The notes: generated by a model from the sequence alone, not told the origin. DNA of 64,000 nucleotides from Deinandra increscens subsp. villosa (GCA_039602395.1 JBCNJP010000003.1:29023081-29087080), one strand, 5' to 3'. Positions 48,037 through 59,894 are shown, counted from the stretch's first letter. Made by a program: numbers and translations.

Positions 48037-49512
48037 ATTGGCATGCCTTTGGCAAGCATCACATTTGAGGGTGAAATCCTGGGAATCCTTTCTCAAGGAT
48101 GGCCAGAAGTATCCCGCCCTTAGAATTTTTTACATCAGGGACCTGCCCCCTGTGTGGTTTCCACAGTCGCCTTCATGGATATCTTTGAGTACTCCTTGAG
48201 CTTCTTCATTCTCCAAGCATATTAAGTATGTTCCTGCCATAGATTTTCTATATAATTTACCTTTAATGAGAACGTACCTGGCCATTCTGGTTCTGAACGC
48301 TCTGGTATCTTTTTCTTCTTTCAGGATGGATCCTTTTTGTAGGTATTATATGATAGGTCTAGTCCAGGGTGACAGGGTATCCTGGGATTTAGGACGTTGT
48401 GTATCCTGGGTATTGGGACACTGTGCATCCTGGGTATCGGGACACTGTGCATCCTGTGTATTGTATGCCAAAACCCTGCCCCCAGGATCAATGTCTTCCA
48501 AGTTCTCTTGTTGGTTGATTGCTGGACTAAGTATGTGAATTATGGGAATATGTGTATCTTCCATTACTTTGAATGTTGATCCCAGGTTTGCTAGTGCATC
48601 TGCTTCAGCATTTTCATCCCTGGGTACTTGTTGAATGTCGAAAATTTGAAAATCCTGGGATATAGTCTTCACGAATTCTAGGTACTTGGCCAGTTTCTCT
48701 CCTTTCACTGCATAAGTTCCATTAAAGTGATTAGCTAAAAGTAAGGAATCGACATATACCTGGATGTTCTGGATCCCAAGATGTAGAGCTAATTGTAGGC
48801 CAGCAATCAGGGCTTCATACTCCGCTTCATTGTTAGTTGCCTGGAACCCACACCTAACAGCCTGGGGTATCATGTCCCCCTGTGGCGATTTTAGTATGAT
48901 TCCAAGGCCTTTCCCCCTGACATTGGATGCCCCATCTGTGAAAAGGGTCCAACATCCTGAGAATTCTTCTTGCTGTAGGCTCTGGAATTCTTGGTCCGCT
49001 TCGTCTTGGATATCATTACTGAAATCAGCCACAAAATCTACTAGAGCCTGTGACTTTATGGTTGTTCTTGCTTCGTATACCAGATTGTAAGCACTCAACT
49101 TCAGAGACCACTTTGCCATCCTTCCTGACATTTCAGTTTTCCTCAAAACAGACTTTATAGGGTAATTAGTTTTCACATGGATAGTATGAGTTTCAAAATA
49201 GTGTCTAAGTTTAATAGAGGCCATACTTAGGGCTAATATAAGTTTTTCTAAGTGCGAGTACCTCGATTCAGCATCAAGAAGACTTTTACTTACGTAATAT
49301 ACTGGGTGTTGTTGACCTTTAGCATCCTTGGTTAGGACCGCGCTTACCGTGTTTCTTGAAACTGCACGGTATAACGATAAAGGCTCCCCTGGATTTGGCT
49401 TCATTAGAAGGGGTGCCAAGGATAGATAAGCTTTCAAATCCTGGAAAGCTAGTTCATGTTGGGAAGTCCATTCATGTTGAGACGTCCATTCAAATCCTTG
49501 TGCTCGTTTTGT
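48037..49512 (-). pseudogene. Second Tat-family pol fragment: RNase H, extra RNase H, integrase zinc domain
   Basis: 49545-48346 reads RNase H (FQDLKAYLSLAPLLMKPN, SVLRKTEMSGRMAKW), then the archaeal-type RNase H (WTLFTDGASNVRGKG, TNNEAEYEALIAGLQLAL, VPRDENAEADALANLGS). After a stop, 48285-48040 encodes the zinc domain (IHEGDCGNHTGG ... CDACQRHAN) with an internal stop. Protease and RT are missing; at 49512 the sequence switches to an LTR piece of the solo-LTR family. A 24-nt tandem repeat encoding TQDAQCP-like units lies at about 48370-48460. Confidence 0.85.
48370..48460 (-). repeat. 24-nt coding tandem repeat
   Basis: Three to four units (NTQDAQCPD-like) in frame after the extra RNase H, in the linker before integrase. 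Confidence 0.7.
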
Positions 49513-50418
49513 GTTAATACACATACGTGAAATGTTATAATACAAATGACTGTTTTTAAAGTTGTTATTACCTGTTATAAACTCTTGTCGGGAAGGTTAT
49601 AATAAACGGGTAATAAAGATGTTAAACTTTTTCAAGTAAAGTTTGAAAAAGGAAATTAAGTTTTCCGGATAAAGAAAATAACCCTTGGGGTTAATTTTAA
49701 AATCTAAGCAGAAGATTGTCTATGTAAGAAGGAAGAATGTGGTTGTACAACTAGAAGCGGGGAATTACGATTCCCCGGGGTAGCGACGGTTACTCTATGA
49801 AAAGGTTTCGGGTGGCGACGGCTGCCCGAGGAGCTAACGTGGTTCTAATAGACAATGCTTACTTGAATGAATGAATGATTTGGTATAATTCTGTTATGTC
49901 TTATACCTGATAAAAGTTTAAAAGTTAAATGTTTTGGTATAATTCTGTTATGTCTTATACCTGATAAAGGATGAATGATTAAATGTTTTGGTATAATTTT
50001 GTTATGTTTTATACCTGATAAATGTTTATAAATAAGGGGTCGTTAGGCCCCAAATGTTTGAGGTAACCTTTCAAAGAAAAGGTAGAAGTTTTAAATACTT
50101 AAAACTCACCAACGTAAGCTGACCTTTAAAAGCATGTATGTCAGGTATCGGTGATGTTTAAAGTAGCAAGGGAAGGGCTCTAGTAAGGGCAGATTAGATG
50201 GGCAAGCTATCAGGAAAGACTCGGTAGTAGACTTGCATAGTTATAGATAAGATCTAGTTATTAGATTATGTTGTTATCTTCCTTGCTGTTGTAACTTGGC
50301 ATATATAAAAGAAAAGTTTTTAATATCCGCTGCTTATTCATCTCTGTTGTACCATGTGTTCACGAGTAAATCCGACACGTGACCCCTCCTGGAGAAAACA
50401 CAGGGAGTGGGCGTCACA
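49513..50418 (+). mobile_element. 3' portion of a solo-LTR-family LTR
   Basis: Ends GGGAGTGGGCGTCACA (50418) and parallels the last ~900 bp of the LTR ending at 63366 (TTAATACACATACGT..., CGACGGTTACTC, GGGGTCGTTAGGCCC). The 5' part is absent; the left junction is with RNase H coding of a minus-strand Tat fragment, the right with plus-strand integrase. Confidence 0.8.
49881..50030 (+). repeat. Three-copy 54-bp tandem repeat in LTR fragment
   Basis: TGGTATAATTCTGTTATG...TTATACCTGATAAA starts at 49881, 49935 and 49989. The related LTR has a single copy near 62928, so the expansion is specific to this fragment. Confidence 0.8.
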
Positions 50419-50949
50419 CAGAGTCTATTAAGAAGATTATTATCAACAATTTGAAGAAAAGGCTCAAAGAGGAGAGGGGGAAATGGGCAGAAGAATTACC
50501 GCTAGCATTGTGGGCTGATAGGACTACATCCAAGAATTCCTTGGTATTTGGCACGGAGGAAGTCATTCTAACAAAAAATGGTGGTCCCAACAGTCAAGGT
50601 CATCAGCCAAACCCTAGATGCAAATAACGAATCCCTGGATGACGACCTTGATACCGTGGATGAGCTACGAGAACAAGCTGCTTGGAGAATGGCCGCGTAT
50701 CAACAAAGAATCTCTAAAACATACAATAAACATGTAAGGATCCGAAGATTCAAGGTAGGAGACTTGGTTCTAAGAAAAGCATTTTGGAACACGACGAATC
50801 CAGTGGATGGTAAGTTAGCCCCTAAATGGAAAGGTCCATACTTGATTGCCTCAAAGGCAGGTAAGGGGGCATATTGGCTTGCCAACATGGAAGGTGAATT
50901 ATTACCAAGACCATGGAATGCAATTCACTTGAAGGTGTATCTTATGTAA
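50419..50949 (+). pseudogene. Tat-family integrase C-terminal fragment, plus strand
   Basis: IINNLKKRLKEERGKWAEELPLALWADRTT leads, after a small deletion and frameshift near 50545-50580, to ESLDDDLDTVDELREQAAWRMAAY and the C-terminal SH3-like region RIRRFKVGDLVLRK...GKLAPKWKGPYLI, ending at TAA 50947-50949. The catalytic core is missing, cut by the LTR piece at 50418. Confidence 0.85.
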
Positions 50950-51925
50950 GTTTAGTACCCCCAGGATGCTATATCCCAGGTATGTCTCATAATTAAGAAA
51001 TTGTTCAAGGTATTTATCTTACATTTTTTACTATTACATACTTCCGTTTTACTCTTAATTTTGCTTTTATCATTTTCTATAAAGTCTACTAACTCTTGTG
51101 TTAAAGACACTTGAATGGAAACAGGTACGTGACCCTAGATGCATGAAGCCAGGGATGTATTTCTCCTAAGTTAGAGACTGGCCATCTCTCCTCCGTTCAA
51201 GGTATCCAGCATACCTTCAAAGGTTTGAGAGGATATCACCTCTCCTACATTTGGGTAATCGCTTGTAACGCACGACCCCCGCCAGTAGCGCACGTTAACC
51301 CACATATTGGACCTAGGATTATGGGATCGACCTGTGTTAACAGCATGGGTGACATCTTCATGATTTATGGACATATAGGGGTTCCTTAAGATTTTTGGTG
51401 TTTTCACACCAACATAAGACACACAAGGCAATACCCTAGTTTTGTCGGTTCGGCTCGAGGTGGACCCTAGAATTCGCCAGTACGGCATCGGGCATGACCC
51501 TAGTTCGCCGGATCGGCACCGGGTTTAACCCCAGGATTTTTGGGCTTCACCCTAGAATTTTTGGGCTTGACCCCAGGATTTTTTGGATTGATCCCAGGAT
51601 TATTGGGCTTGACCCTAATTATTAAAATTTATTCCTAACATGTGCAGGATCTATCTGAGTGATTATGACCTAGGATGGCATGGCAATGCCAAATCCTAGG
51701 GTTTCGCTATTGGTTGTGACAACTTAGGTTGTTACTAGGCATTCCAAAGCACAATTGCACTAAGGATAGAAGAAATCGTCTATATACACTCAGGGGGATC
51801 CAACATTCAGGGCACACCCCAGGATGTAGAAGGTACAATTTATTTTCTTTAACATGTCTACCAAACTTGTACGTTTACTTGTGCGTGAAAGATAAAATCA
51901 TCACACGAGTATGTAGTAGAAAAGC

Positions 51926-51979
<54 letters not shown>

Positions 51980-52149
51980 CCACCCCTTGGTCAGAGAAAA
52001 GTGTCCAACCACCTCAGAGTGATTCAAAGTTAAAACCACGGGTGTTTAGCCTGTGGGTGGAACATTGTAACACCGGGAATCAAACCTCCGGCAACCATCA
52101 CAAAAGAAATATTTAAAAAGTTTCACATAAAACAGGAAGAAAGACAAAG
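50950..52149 (+). other. Post-pol non-coding region of the Tat element
   Basis: No gene. Contains degenerate ~27-bp repeats GGGCTTGACCCCAGGATTTT (about 51515-51620) and a (TA)n tract at 51928-51978. Frequent CCAGGAT words match the flanking Tat family. Confidence 0.6.
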
Positions 52150-53880
52150 GACCACAGGTTATTGAACAGTACCCGTGGCTGCTGCATCGACAGCCCCCTG
52201 CATCTCCTTCCTTGGTGGTTTCTTCCTTGCCCGCTTCATCCTTGCCCGCTTCACCTTGCCCCTCAGCTTCCTAGGTCTTGACCTGATCCACCTCCATTTC
52301 ACTGCTGCCACGAGTTGTAACCAAAGCTGAACCCCCTGCATCCTGGGTCTCATCCAAGTCAAAGCCCTCAGGGGCGGCACTACCCAGCTCTTGTAATTTG
52401 TTCAGCCATAGTCGGTGGTTCCACTTTGGGTTCACGAGCTTCAACTCCCTAGCCTCTTTCACCATCTTGAGCATGGCTTGCAGCAAAGATACCAGGGTTG
52501 ACACCTTAGTTGTTTCAACAACATCGGCCATGGCAGCCTGGTGATCAGCCCTCATCTGAACCGCCTTCTTCTCAGTTTTAGTTATGAGCTTCACGGCTTT
52601 GTCATGGAAAATCTTAGCTTTGGTGGTCTCCTTGTTGGCTTGGGCAATTTCCGTCTTGGCAAAAGCTTCAACCTCAGCTGCTCGCTTTTCAGCAGCGACC
52701 AGGAGGTCCATAATGTGGGATGTAGCCTGGGACAAAACGGAATCCAGGGCCAGAATCGATAAAACGTATTCACAACAACATAATAATTACCTGGTGGATG
52801 AGGGATTCCCTCTCTACAGCTGAGAAGTCCGAGATGGGACTGGGGGTAGCAGTAGAACTGGACCCTCTGGTCTTCCTTTTTGTGCCCGAGGCCCTGGATG
52901 GCGGAAGTGTTCACGAATCCAAGAACCAAAATGTGGTCCTCGGTGCTAGTTCTGGAACTCAGGACAGCATCCATATCATCAAGATCGAATTTAGGGGCAG
53001 CAGCTGAAAAGAAAATCCCTGAATGTCAAACAACGGATGTAAGAGAAATACCAAAATACGTAATCCAGGGGGACTTACAGCTTGACATGTTGGGGGTACG
53101 GTAAGAGGCAGTGAAATCTCGTCACAATGGAAGGAACGCTCGGATTCAGGGATTCTCAAAAACTTCTCCAAGTTGTCCTCAGTCTCTTCTTCTTCAGGGC
53201 CGATCTCCAACAAACTAGGCACTGCATAAACAAACATCCAAGGTCAGCAATTTAATAAATACATATTTTAACCCTAATTTCTATGACAGGTCTTCCTACC
53301 CTTGACAATCCACCTATGAGAAAGCTGATCACCCCCTGGGATACTCGAACGCTTCACGAAAAAGAATTGACCTCTCCATTCTTCCCGTTGGGTTGCGCCG
53401 ATTATCAACTGCATGTCTTTTGTGAGGGATTTAAACAGGAAACGGTTTAATCCATGAGATTTCAACTCGTATACTTGAGCCAACTCTGGAAAAACCGATC
53501 AGGGGATGGAAAGAATGGTTTAGACGATCAGGGGTACCCAGGATACGCCAAACCATGGGAAGGGTTTGGGCATAAGAAATAGCGGTGGCTTCAAAAAACT
53601 CGGCAACCAGGCCAGAGAAAGGATAGGTAAATCCAATGCTGAAAGGGGCCGCAGGGAAGCAAACCCAGGTGTGGGACACGAAATCCGACCTAACCTGGGG
53701 TTGAACGGTCAAATCTCGACAGAAGCAGGAAGTAACCAGAAGCTTTAACGATGAAAATGTCGGCAGCGCCAAAGCTGTATGCTTCTATTTCAGGGTTTTG
53801 AAGATATTTTTGGTCCAGGAAATCTTCGATTCCCGTAGGGGTAACCACAGACTCAGAACGGATGAGCTTTTCTGTCATCG
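52150..53880 (-). pseudogene. Antisense extra ORF of a Tat element (putative gypsy-type transposon domain), multi-exon
   Basis: Starts MTEKLIRSESVVTPTGIEDF (53878). It contains FTYPFSGLVAEFFEATAISYAQ and LPMVWRILGTPDRLN, then YELKSHGLNRFLFKSLT and EWRGQFFFVKRSSIPGG, the pattern of the plant family annotated as putative gypsy-type transposon protein. The C-terminal half is a long coiled coil (LLVAAEKRAAEVEAFAKTEI, 52735-52400). GT-AG introns seem to lie at about 53298-53222, 53062-53006 and 52790-52735. Frameshifts near 53695 and 53487 indicate decay. Antisense ORFs between pol and the 3' LTR are known in Tat elements; the function is unknown. Confidence 0.7.
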
Positions 53881-54167
53881 TCGGACCGGAAAATTAAAAG
53901 CTAGAAGAGAGGTGTACCTGATCGGAGAATGCAGTCAGAACGATGGAGAGGATGATCGCTTTTCTCTCTAAGGAAGCGGGTAAAACTGATTTAGAGAGAG
54001 GGGTATTTAATGGATGGAAGTTACAGGGGTGAAAAGAGATGGGTAACGATCGTGGAGGGTCTACTCCTAAACGAGCGGATCAGATTGAACTAGCTTTGAT
54101 TAGTCATTGTTATTTGAAAATTCACAGCTGTGAATTCTTATCCACAAGTTGCGAATTTAGGGGCAAT

Positions 54168-54876
54168 TGTTATACCCTGAATTCCGGCCTCAGTATTAGT
54201 TATATTTTTTGACAGGTTTATACCCAGGATGCCACACATCCAGGGACTGCATATTAACTATGTCTGACCCCAGCATGTGCGGTAACCCAGTATGCAGGGG
54301 CATAATGACTAACCGAAGTTCTTTGACTTTGTTTGATCTTTAGTCAGGCACGAAGGGTTGAATAACGGTCTTGAAGACTTGGTCAAGGGAAGAAAGACGT
54401 GCAGAATGAAAGTCTCGCTACCAAACTCGGTCAAGTAACGGTCAGAGGTCGTTGGAGAGGAAATCCCAAGAATCTTGGAATTATAGTTAGGATTCATATG
54501 TATTTAAACGCGGCTTAGGACTCATTTTACACACTTACGAACACTTGTATTCTCACTCACTCACTTAGCAACAGCCGCAATCTACTGTACACGAACTTAT
54601 TTTCAGTTGAATAAACGGGCAACGTGTGTTATCGTTGCCAAGGAGTTTTCTTGTGTCGGCGGCTCTTGGAGACATCCAAGGGTTAAGGGTTTTTTCCCCT
54701 CAAATATCTTGGTGTTCTTACTTGCATTTAAGGAAATCTTCGATTGTGTTTACATCTAATTTATTGTGTCCTTAAACTTAAACTGTTTCTATCAATTGAG
54801 TATAATTTACATCCAGGGGCACCTAACCTCACAAACTAATTTGGTTACTAAATTAAGATTTGCAATTTTTAGCCAA

Positions 54877-54880
<4 letters not shown>
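54168..54880 (+). repeat. 3' LTR (partial) of the Tat-family element
   Basis: TGTTATACCCTGAATTCC follows a purine-tract-like TTTAGGGGCAAT. A TATTTAAA-type box occurs near 54500, followed by transcript-like sequence. The right end is not defined; the sequence passes into a (TA)n tract next to the Helitron. Confidence 0.55.

Positions 54881-54932
<52 letters not shown>
54881..54932. repeat. (TA)n tract left of the Helitron
   Basis: Dinucleotide repeat with one TG interruption. With 58833-58903 it probably formed one tract before insertion. Confidence 0.85.
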
Positions 54933-54933
<1 letters not shown>

Positions 54934-56630
54934 CTATTACTATATATAATACATATTGCCCTAAAGGGCATTTTCGTCATGAAATTTCCTTAATCCTTAA
55001 GACGCGTACAAACTAATAAGCACAATGTACAAGTCTTGAAGCAGCTTAAAGTCTTGAACCCTAATCTCTTCGTCCCGTGTACAGTTTTATTTAAAGAAGC
55101 ACGCATTGATTGCTTCATCTTATCTCTCTCTTCGGCGTGCCTGTAAACATCCCTATTGATTGGCTTTGAAATCGGGTCTCCCCTCGAATCTCCGGCCGTC
55201 TCTCTCGATTAGATACATTTGAAGATGTATCACGCGAACTCCAACAATCTCCAGCCGTCTCTCATTGAAATTTGAAATTTAAACCAGATACATCTTGTTC
55301 ATTATCTGGACAAGCTCCCAAAATTCAAACGCCATATTCTCTGGTTCTTCTTTTTCTCCAAAGAAATGAATTCTCATGTAAATCTTGGACCTATTTCCGT
55401 TGTTATTGATTACGATTTTTGTGATTTCATTGATTCTAATTATGATTCCTTTGATCCACCGCTTCCAATTTATGTGATTATGTTCATCTCATCTTCTTCA
55501 GCGTAGGTTTGCCTTGCTTTTTCTTCTCCTCTTTCGATTTAGGGTTTGCTCATCTTCACTGATGTGTTATGGCTGGAAACAGGAATAGGTGGTTTCTGTG
55601 TCGATTTAATATTCCTCAAATTTTTTTCTCACGCGATGTTGTCCCATCGCCAATTTCAACACCTGCTGTCGCGACTGTAGATTTTGCGGTGGACGCAAAA
55701 TAGCATCGGGACACACCTGCTGTCAAATTTCTTTGTGGATTATTGGGTTTGATTGCTAATTGCTCAATTTTTTGGATGCAGATTTTGGGGGAGATTCCAG
55801 TGGTGGTGTTGGCATGAATTTGACTGCAGCTTCTAATGTATTTCTTATGGTATTCATCCACTTTGACTTTATTGTTTTTCATTTTGACTTTTATATTTAA
55901 CTCCATATGTTTCTATTTGCTTAGAAAAAACTTGCCTTACTGGCTGATAAATCATGGACTGGTTTTGTCCTTTTTTTATCATGGCTGATAAAAAAACAAT
56001 ATGTGTGCCAACTTGAGCTAAGTTATTGAGCAAGTGGACAATTAGTTAAATTACATTGGGTTAAACTATGAAACTAACATGAGCTGATGGATCCGTGAGA
56101 ATTGCTGGTGGGCTGTTACAAAACACACTCGGGGATCCATAACAAGGAAAAAGAAAGAATCACGCAGGTATAATATGAGGATTTGTCCATTATATTATAC
56201 TATGCAGTTATCTCTTGCTTGTTTTATAATTCCTAAACTTATCCCTTTAAATGTTAACGTTTTCAGGACGGGTCAAATTTTGATGTATTTGTATGCTTTA
56301 AGCATGATGGATCTTCATTGGAATATACCATATCTGAAACATCTATGATATGTTGCCAGGAATGGTAGAAATTTGTAGATAACAAACATATGTTAAACAT
56401 ATAGTAGGGAGTTTGGGATCTGTTTTTTGATTGTTGCGTTATTTAAGAAATTTGTTCAAGCCATACACTAAATTATATTTTAATCTAGGGTTAATGAAAG
56501 AAAATTATATTTTATTCATGGTTTCTTTAGGCAATTTGAAATTTTTGAACAAAGTTACATTTGTCATATGATCATAAGTTGTATGTTTCATGTTGCTCGT
56601 AAATTTCCTATTTTTCTGTTCTTATCACAG

Positions 56631-56754
56631 ATCAAAATCGAGTGGTTGGTTCATGAAGTTTGGCTCTCTGTTCCATGAGAGGCCCATTCAAGATCTGGCA
56701 TCTCGTGTTGCCCAATTCATACAAAAGGGTGGATCATTCTTCAACTACCAGATG
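56631..56754 (+). pseudogene. Captured beta-galactosidase (GH35) exon fragment
   Basis: The segment encodes SGWFMKFGSLFHERPIQDLA then FIQKGGSFFNYQM, closely recalling plant beta-galactosidase (SGWFTEFG..., RPVQDLAFAVARFIQKGGSF.NYYM). It is bounded by an acceptor (CTTATCACAG, ending 56630) and a donor (GTTCTT at 56755) at a plausible native intron position before the YHGGTNFGR exon. That next exon is absent, as is the exon part with the nucleophile Glu. A fragment carried by the Helitron, not a functional enzyme. Confidence 0.75.
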
Positions 56755-57814
56755 GTTCTTATCTTTCTTCATTAAAATGGGTAAGTTGGATAACGGTTCA
56801 GGTTGACCCGAAACACTTTTCCTCTAAGAGTGCTAAATACAGTTATGAAAATTGGATTATCTCAGTAATATTTTAACTATTTAAAAAAAAGTGATGTAGG
56901 AAGTTTTATGTTTTAATATTACACGATGGCCTTTTTGACCCGTTTCATTTATGTGATTTGTTTCTTGTATTTTTTAAGTGATTTGGTTTTTTTTGTTTCG
57001 ATGTGATTATATTCTCTTGATGAATTTTGTTGGATGTATAGTGTACACGTGAAGCAATGCGTATAATGGAAAACTAGAGTAGGATAAGGTCCAGAAGTGG
57101 CATGTGTCCTAAGGTTGAGAAACCGAAATCTGGTAAGTTCTTGCTTTAAAGTAGACACGATACAAGGATGCCTAATGTGTTCCATCCAATCAACAGTTTT
57201 GAAATTTTGAACTCTAATTTTTACAGTAGCGCTAGCTGGGTTCTCATCACTTTTTAGTAGGTCCCTCATATCGAGCTCTGCAAACAAGTCATTTAACGAA
57301 CCTGCTCATACCATGGATCATATGATTATTCGTCTTCAACGATCAATTTGAGAGAGGTATGAAAACACTCTAAAAATTGTTGTTAGGGTTGGCATGAATA
57401 GGATCTAATTGGTAATGTTTTTTTTGACATTTGTTATAGCCCATCAACAGTTTTGAGGTCTTCTGATGCCAATTCAGACCAAGCAGCTTTTGAGACTCAA
57501 GTTACAAATATTGTCAGAAATAACATTGAGGACATGTTCATGTTTAACTTTTATTAAAAAATTATCTTTTATTTTATATATAGTTTTATAAAATGTTAAT
57601 TGTTTTTGTATGGATACTTTGCAGGCTAACTGCATAGATTTGATGAGTTCATACAAATTGAAATCGTTTCTTTTATTTAAAATAACACAAAGGCTGCAAT
57701 ACTTAGGCCATTAGAATTAGCATCTATGTAAGGCCTGATAGTTCTTTTTTGTTCTTATATATGTATTTCTATGTATGATTTTCTTCTATTTATCATTTTC
57801 TTCTATTTATCATT

Positions 57815-58190
57815 TTTTCCATACGTTAATATTTTTTTATAAAACTTGCACAAAAAATCTTAAAGTTCCATTGTCTTTGATTCTGGAAAAGAAAATGATA
57901 TTTCGAAAAAAAATTTATTAGGGCACATGTGTACCATTTTCATTAGTACTACACAAAGATAATTGTCATGCGAAAAAACATTGTTTAAGTTAAAAACATT
58001 TAAAAACACTAGAATATTTGTAGAACTAATGATAATTCTACATATGCACTATAACTATTTGTTACAATGCACATGGATAAAAAACGATGTACAACATCTT
58101 ACACATATGGGGCAACATTTATACACCACTTTAAAGTCATGAAAGTTGTACATAGTACTAGGGTCGTAAATGAACCAAGTTGAGCCTAAC
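57815..58190. repeat. Diverged relative of the 58904-59614 inverted-repeat element
   Basis: Shares ordered blocks with that element (CATACGTTAAT, GCACATGTG, CATTAGTACT.CACAAAGA, CATGCGAAAAAACA, ACTAATGATAATT). It is truncated at the ends and lies inside the Helitron. Confidence 0.65.
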
Positions 58191-58831
58191 TTTTTTATTT
58201 TAACAAACTAAAATGTTAAGATCCGCGCAGTTAGTTAAAAATCATGATTTTAACGAGCTAAAATGTTAAGATCTGCTTAGTTAGTTTAGAAACTAGAGGG
58301 TTAATAAACTAACAAAAAAAAACATCACGTATACAATATATCGTTGGTTGATTGTTCAAAAAAACAAGAGAGGATTGATAAACTAAAAAAAAGTACCGCG
58401 TTCGTTGATGGTCACGAGGTCATTGAAATAGTTATGTTTTATGAGGCCTTCTTAATGTGACCTCATCAAAACTATTATGTTCATGAATTCAACTTAAAAC
58501 ACTATTTATCAGTGATTGCATGGCGTACGACACAAATTGACTTTTTCACTATGTAATTCATTGACCCTCAGATTTTGATTTAAAAAAGTACTATGTTATT
58601 ACTGATATTTTAAAACTATGTTGATGACTTCTATCTTACAACTCATTTGGTTTTAAATTACTATGTTTGTGATCACCAACATATATTTCAATTCGAGTGT
58701 TTGTTGTTATTTGTTTGAGTTCTAAAAAAACGAATACCTCGATGTAAATTGTCGTGCCGCCATAACAAGCGAACAGAACACGAATAACACGCTATGCACT
58801 GTCGCCGCCGCAACGCGCGGGCACACGGCTA

Positions 58832-58832
<1 letters not shown>

Positions 58833-58903
<71 letters not shown>
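58833..58903. repeat. (TA)n tract between Helitron and inverted-repeat element
   Basis: Uninterrupted TA dinucleotides; shared boundary of two mobile elements. Confidence 0.9.
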
Positions 58904-58905
<2 letters not shown>

Positions 58906-59614
58906 TAAGGATCATGCGAAAACACTTTTTATTGCGAAAACGTGTAAACACATATTAAAACCTACATAACTTCTTCATACGTTAATTGTTATTCATAAAA
59001 TTTGTACCAAAAGTCTTAGAAAGATGTTATCTTTAATTTTGGTAAAAAAGTAGAAAAGAAACGTTTCGTGTTTTTTTCGTGTGCAGCACATGTGCATCAT
59101 TATCATTAGTACTGCACAAAGACGAATTATCATGCGAAAAAACACTCCTTATGTTAAAAACTTATAAAAAACAATAAAACATTTATTGTACTAATGATAA
59201 TTGTACATAGTGCACATGTGAAACATAGAATAAAAAGATTATAAAATGTTATTTTTTTTCTTTAGATCTAAAAATAACACAACTATAAGATTTAGGGTGT
59301 AATTTCTTATTAAAAATATTAATGTATACCACACGTATGAGGTTTTTTTTGGTGTGATGCACATGTGCATCATTCAAAAAATATACAAAAAAAATACGAA
59401 AAAATAACAGAAATATAAGATATATGGTGCGACTTAGAAAAAAATATACTGAAACGTTAAATTTTTTTTTAAAAAAAATCCAGAATTAAAGATAACATAA
59501 TTCTAAGACTTTTGGTGCAATTTTTTTTTAAAATGTTAACGTATTAAGAAGTTATAGAGGTTTTAATATGTGTTTACGTGTTTTCGCAATATAAATGTGT
59601 TTACGCATGATCCC
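58904..59614. mobile_element. ~711-bp long-terminal-inverted-repeat element (foldback/MITE type)
   Basis: The left end GGTAAGGATCATGCGAAAAC and the complement of the right end GGGGATCATGCGTAAACAC begin inverted arms of about 140 bp. The arms share TTGCGAAAAC, ACACATATTAAAACCT, ATAACTTCTT.ATACGTTAA and ACCAAAAGTCTTAGAA. Arms are diverged and no ORF is present. A TA target is possible but lies in a TA repeat. Family not assigned. Confidence 0.75.
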
Positions 59615-59894
59615 CATAATATTTTAAAGCATAAAATAATAGTTTGGTAGAAGTCTGGGTGCTTAAAATGTAAAAATAAACTAGAGGGACTGAAACTGCC
59701 AATTCCCCAAAGTATGTCGCGGTACGTGACGGTCTTCCTCCTGCCTGCCGCGATATGCGACTCGTACCAGGTCAGCAAGCCTCCACGAGTTCGACTTTCT
59801 CTTCACGTTTGATCCGATTTGCTGGCCCTAACGTGTCGATTTCGAGCAATTAGTCACTGGAACACTTGGAGGGACCTTAGGCGTCTCTGTTGGG

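Larger units (their letters stand above)
54933..58832 (+). mobile_element. Candidate non-autonomous Helitron (3.9 kb)
   Basis: The 5' end TCTATTACTATATATAATAC follows an A; the 3' end ACACGGCTAG precedes a T. This matches the Helitron rules (TC...CTRR, insertion between A and T, no duplication). A GC-rich hairpin (CCGC-AACGC-GCGG, 58808-58820) lies 8 nt before CTAG. No Rep/helicase is present. The interior has transcript-like, intron/exon texture and a captured gene exon at 56631-56754. The A/T flanks alone are weak evidence because the site is a TA repeat; the 3' GC motif and the gene capture are stronger. Confidence 0.6.

Noticed and set aside
58722..58925. Open frame of alternating Ile-Tyr
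   Set aside because: Translation of the (TA)n tract.
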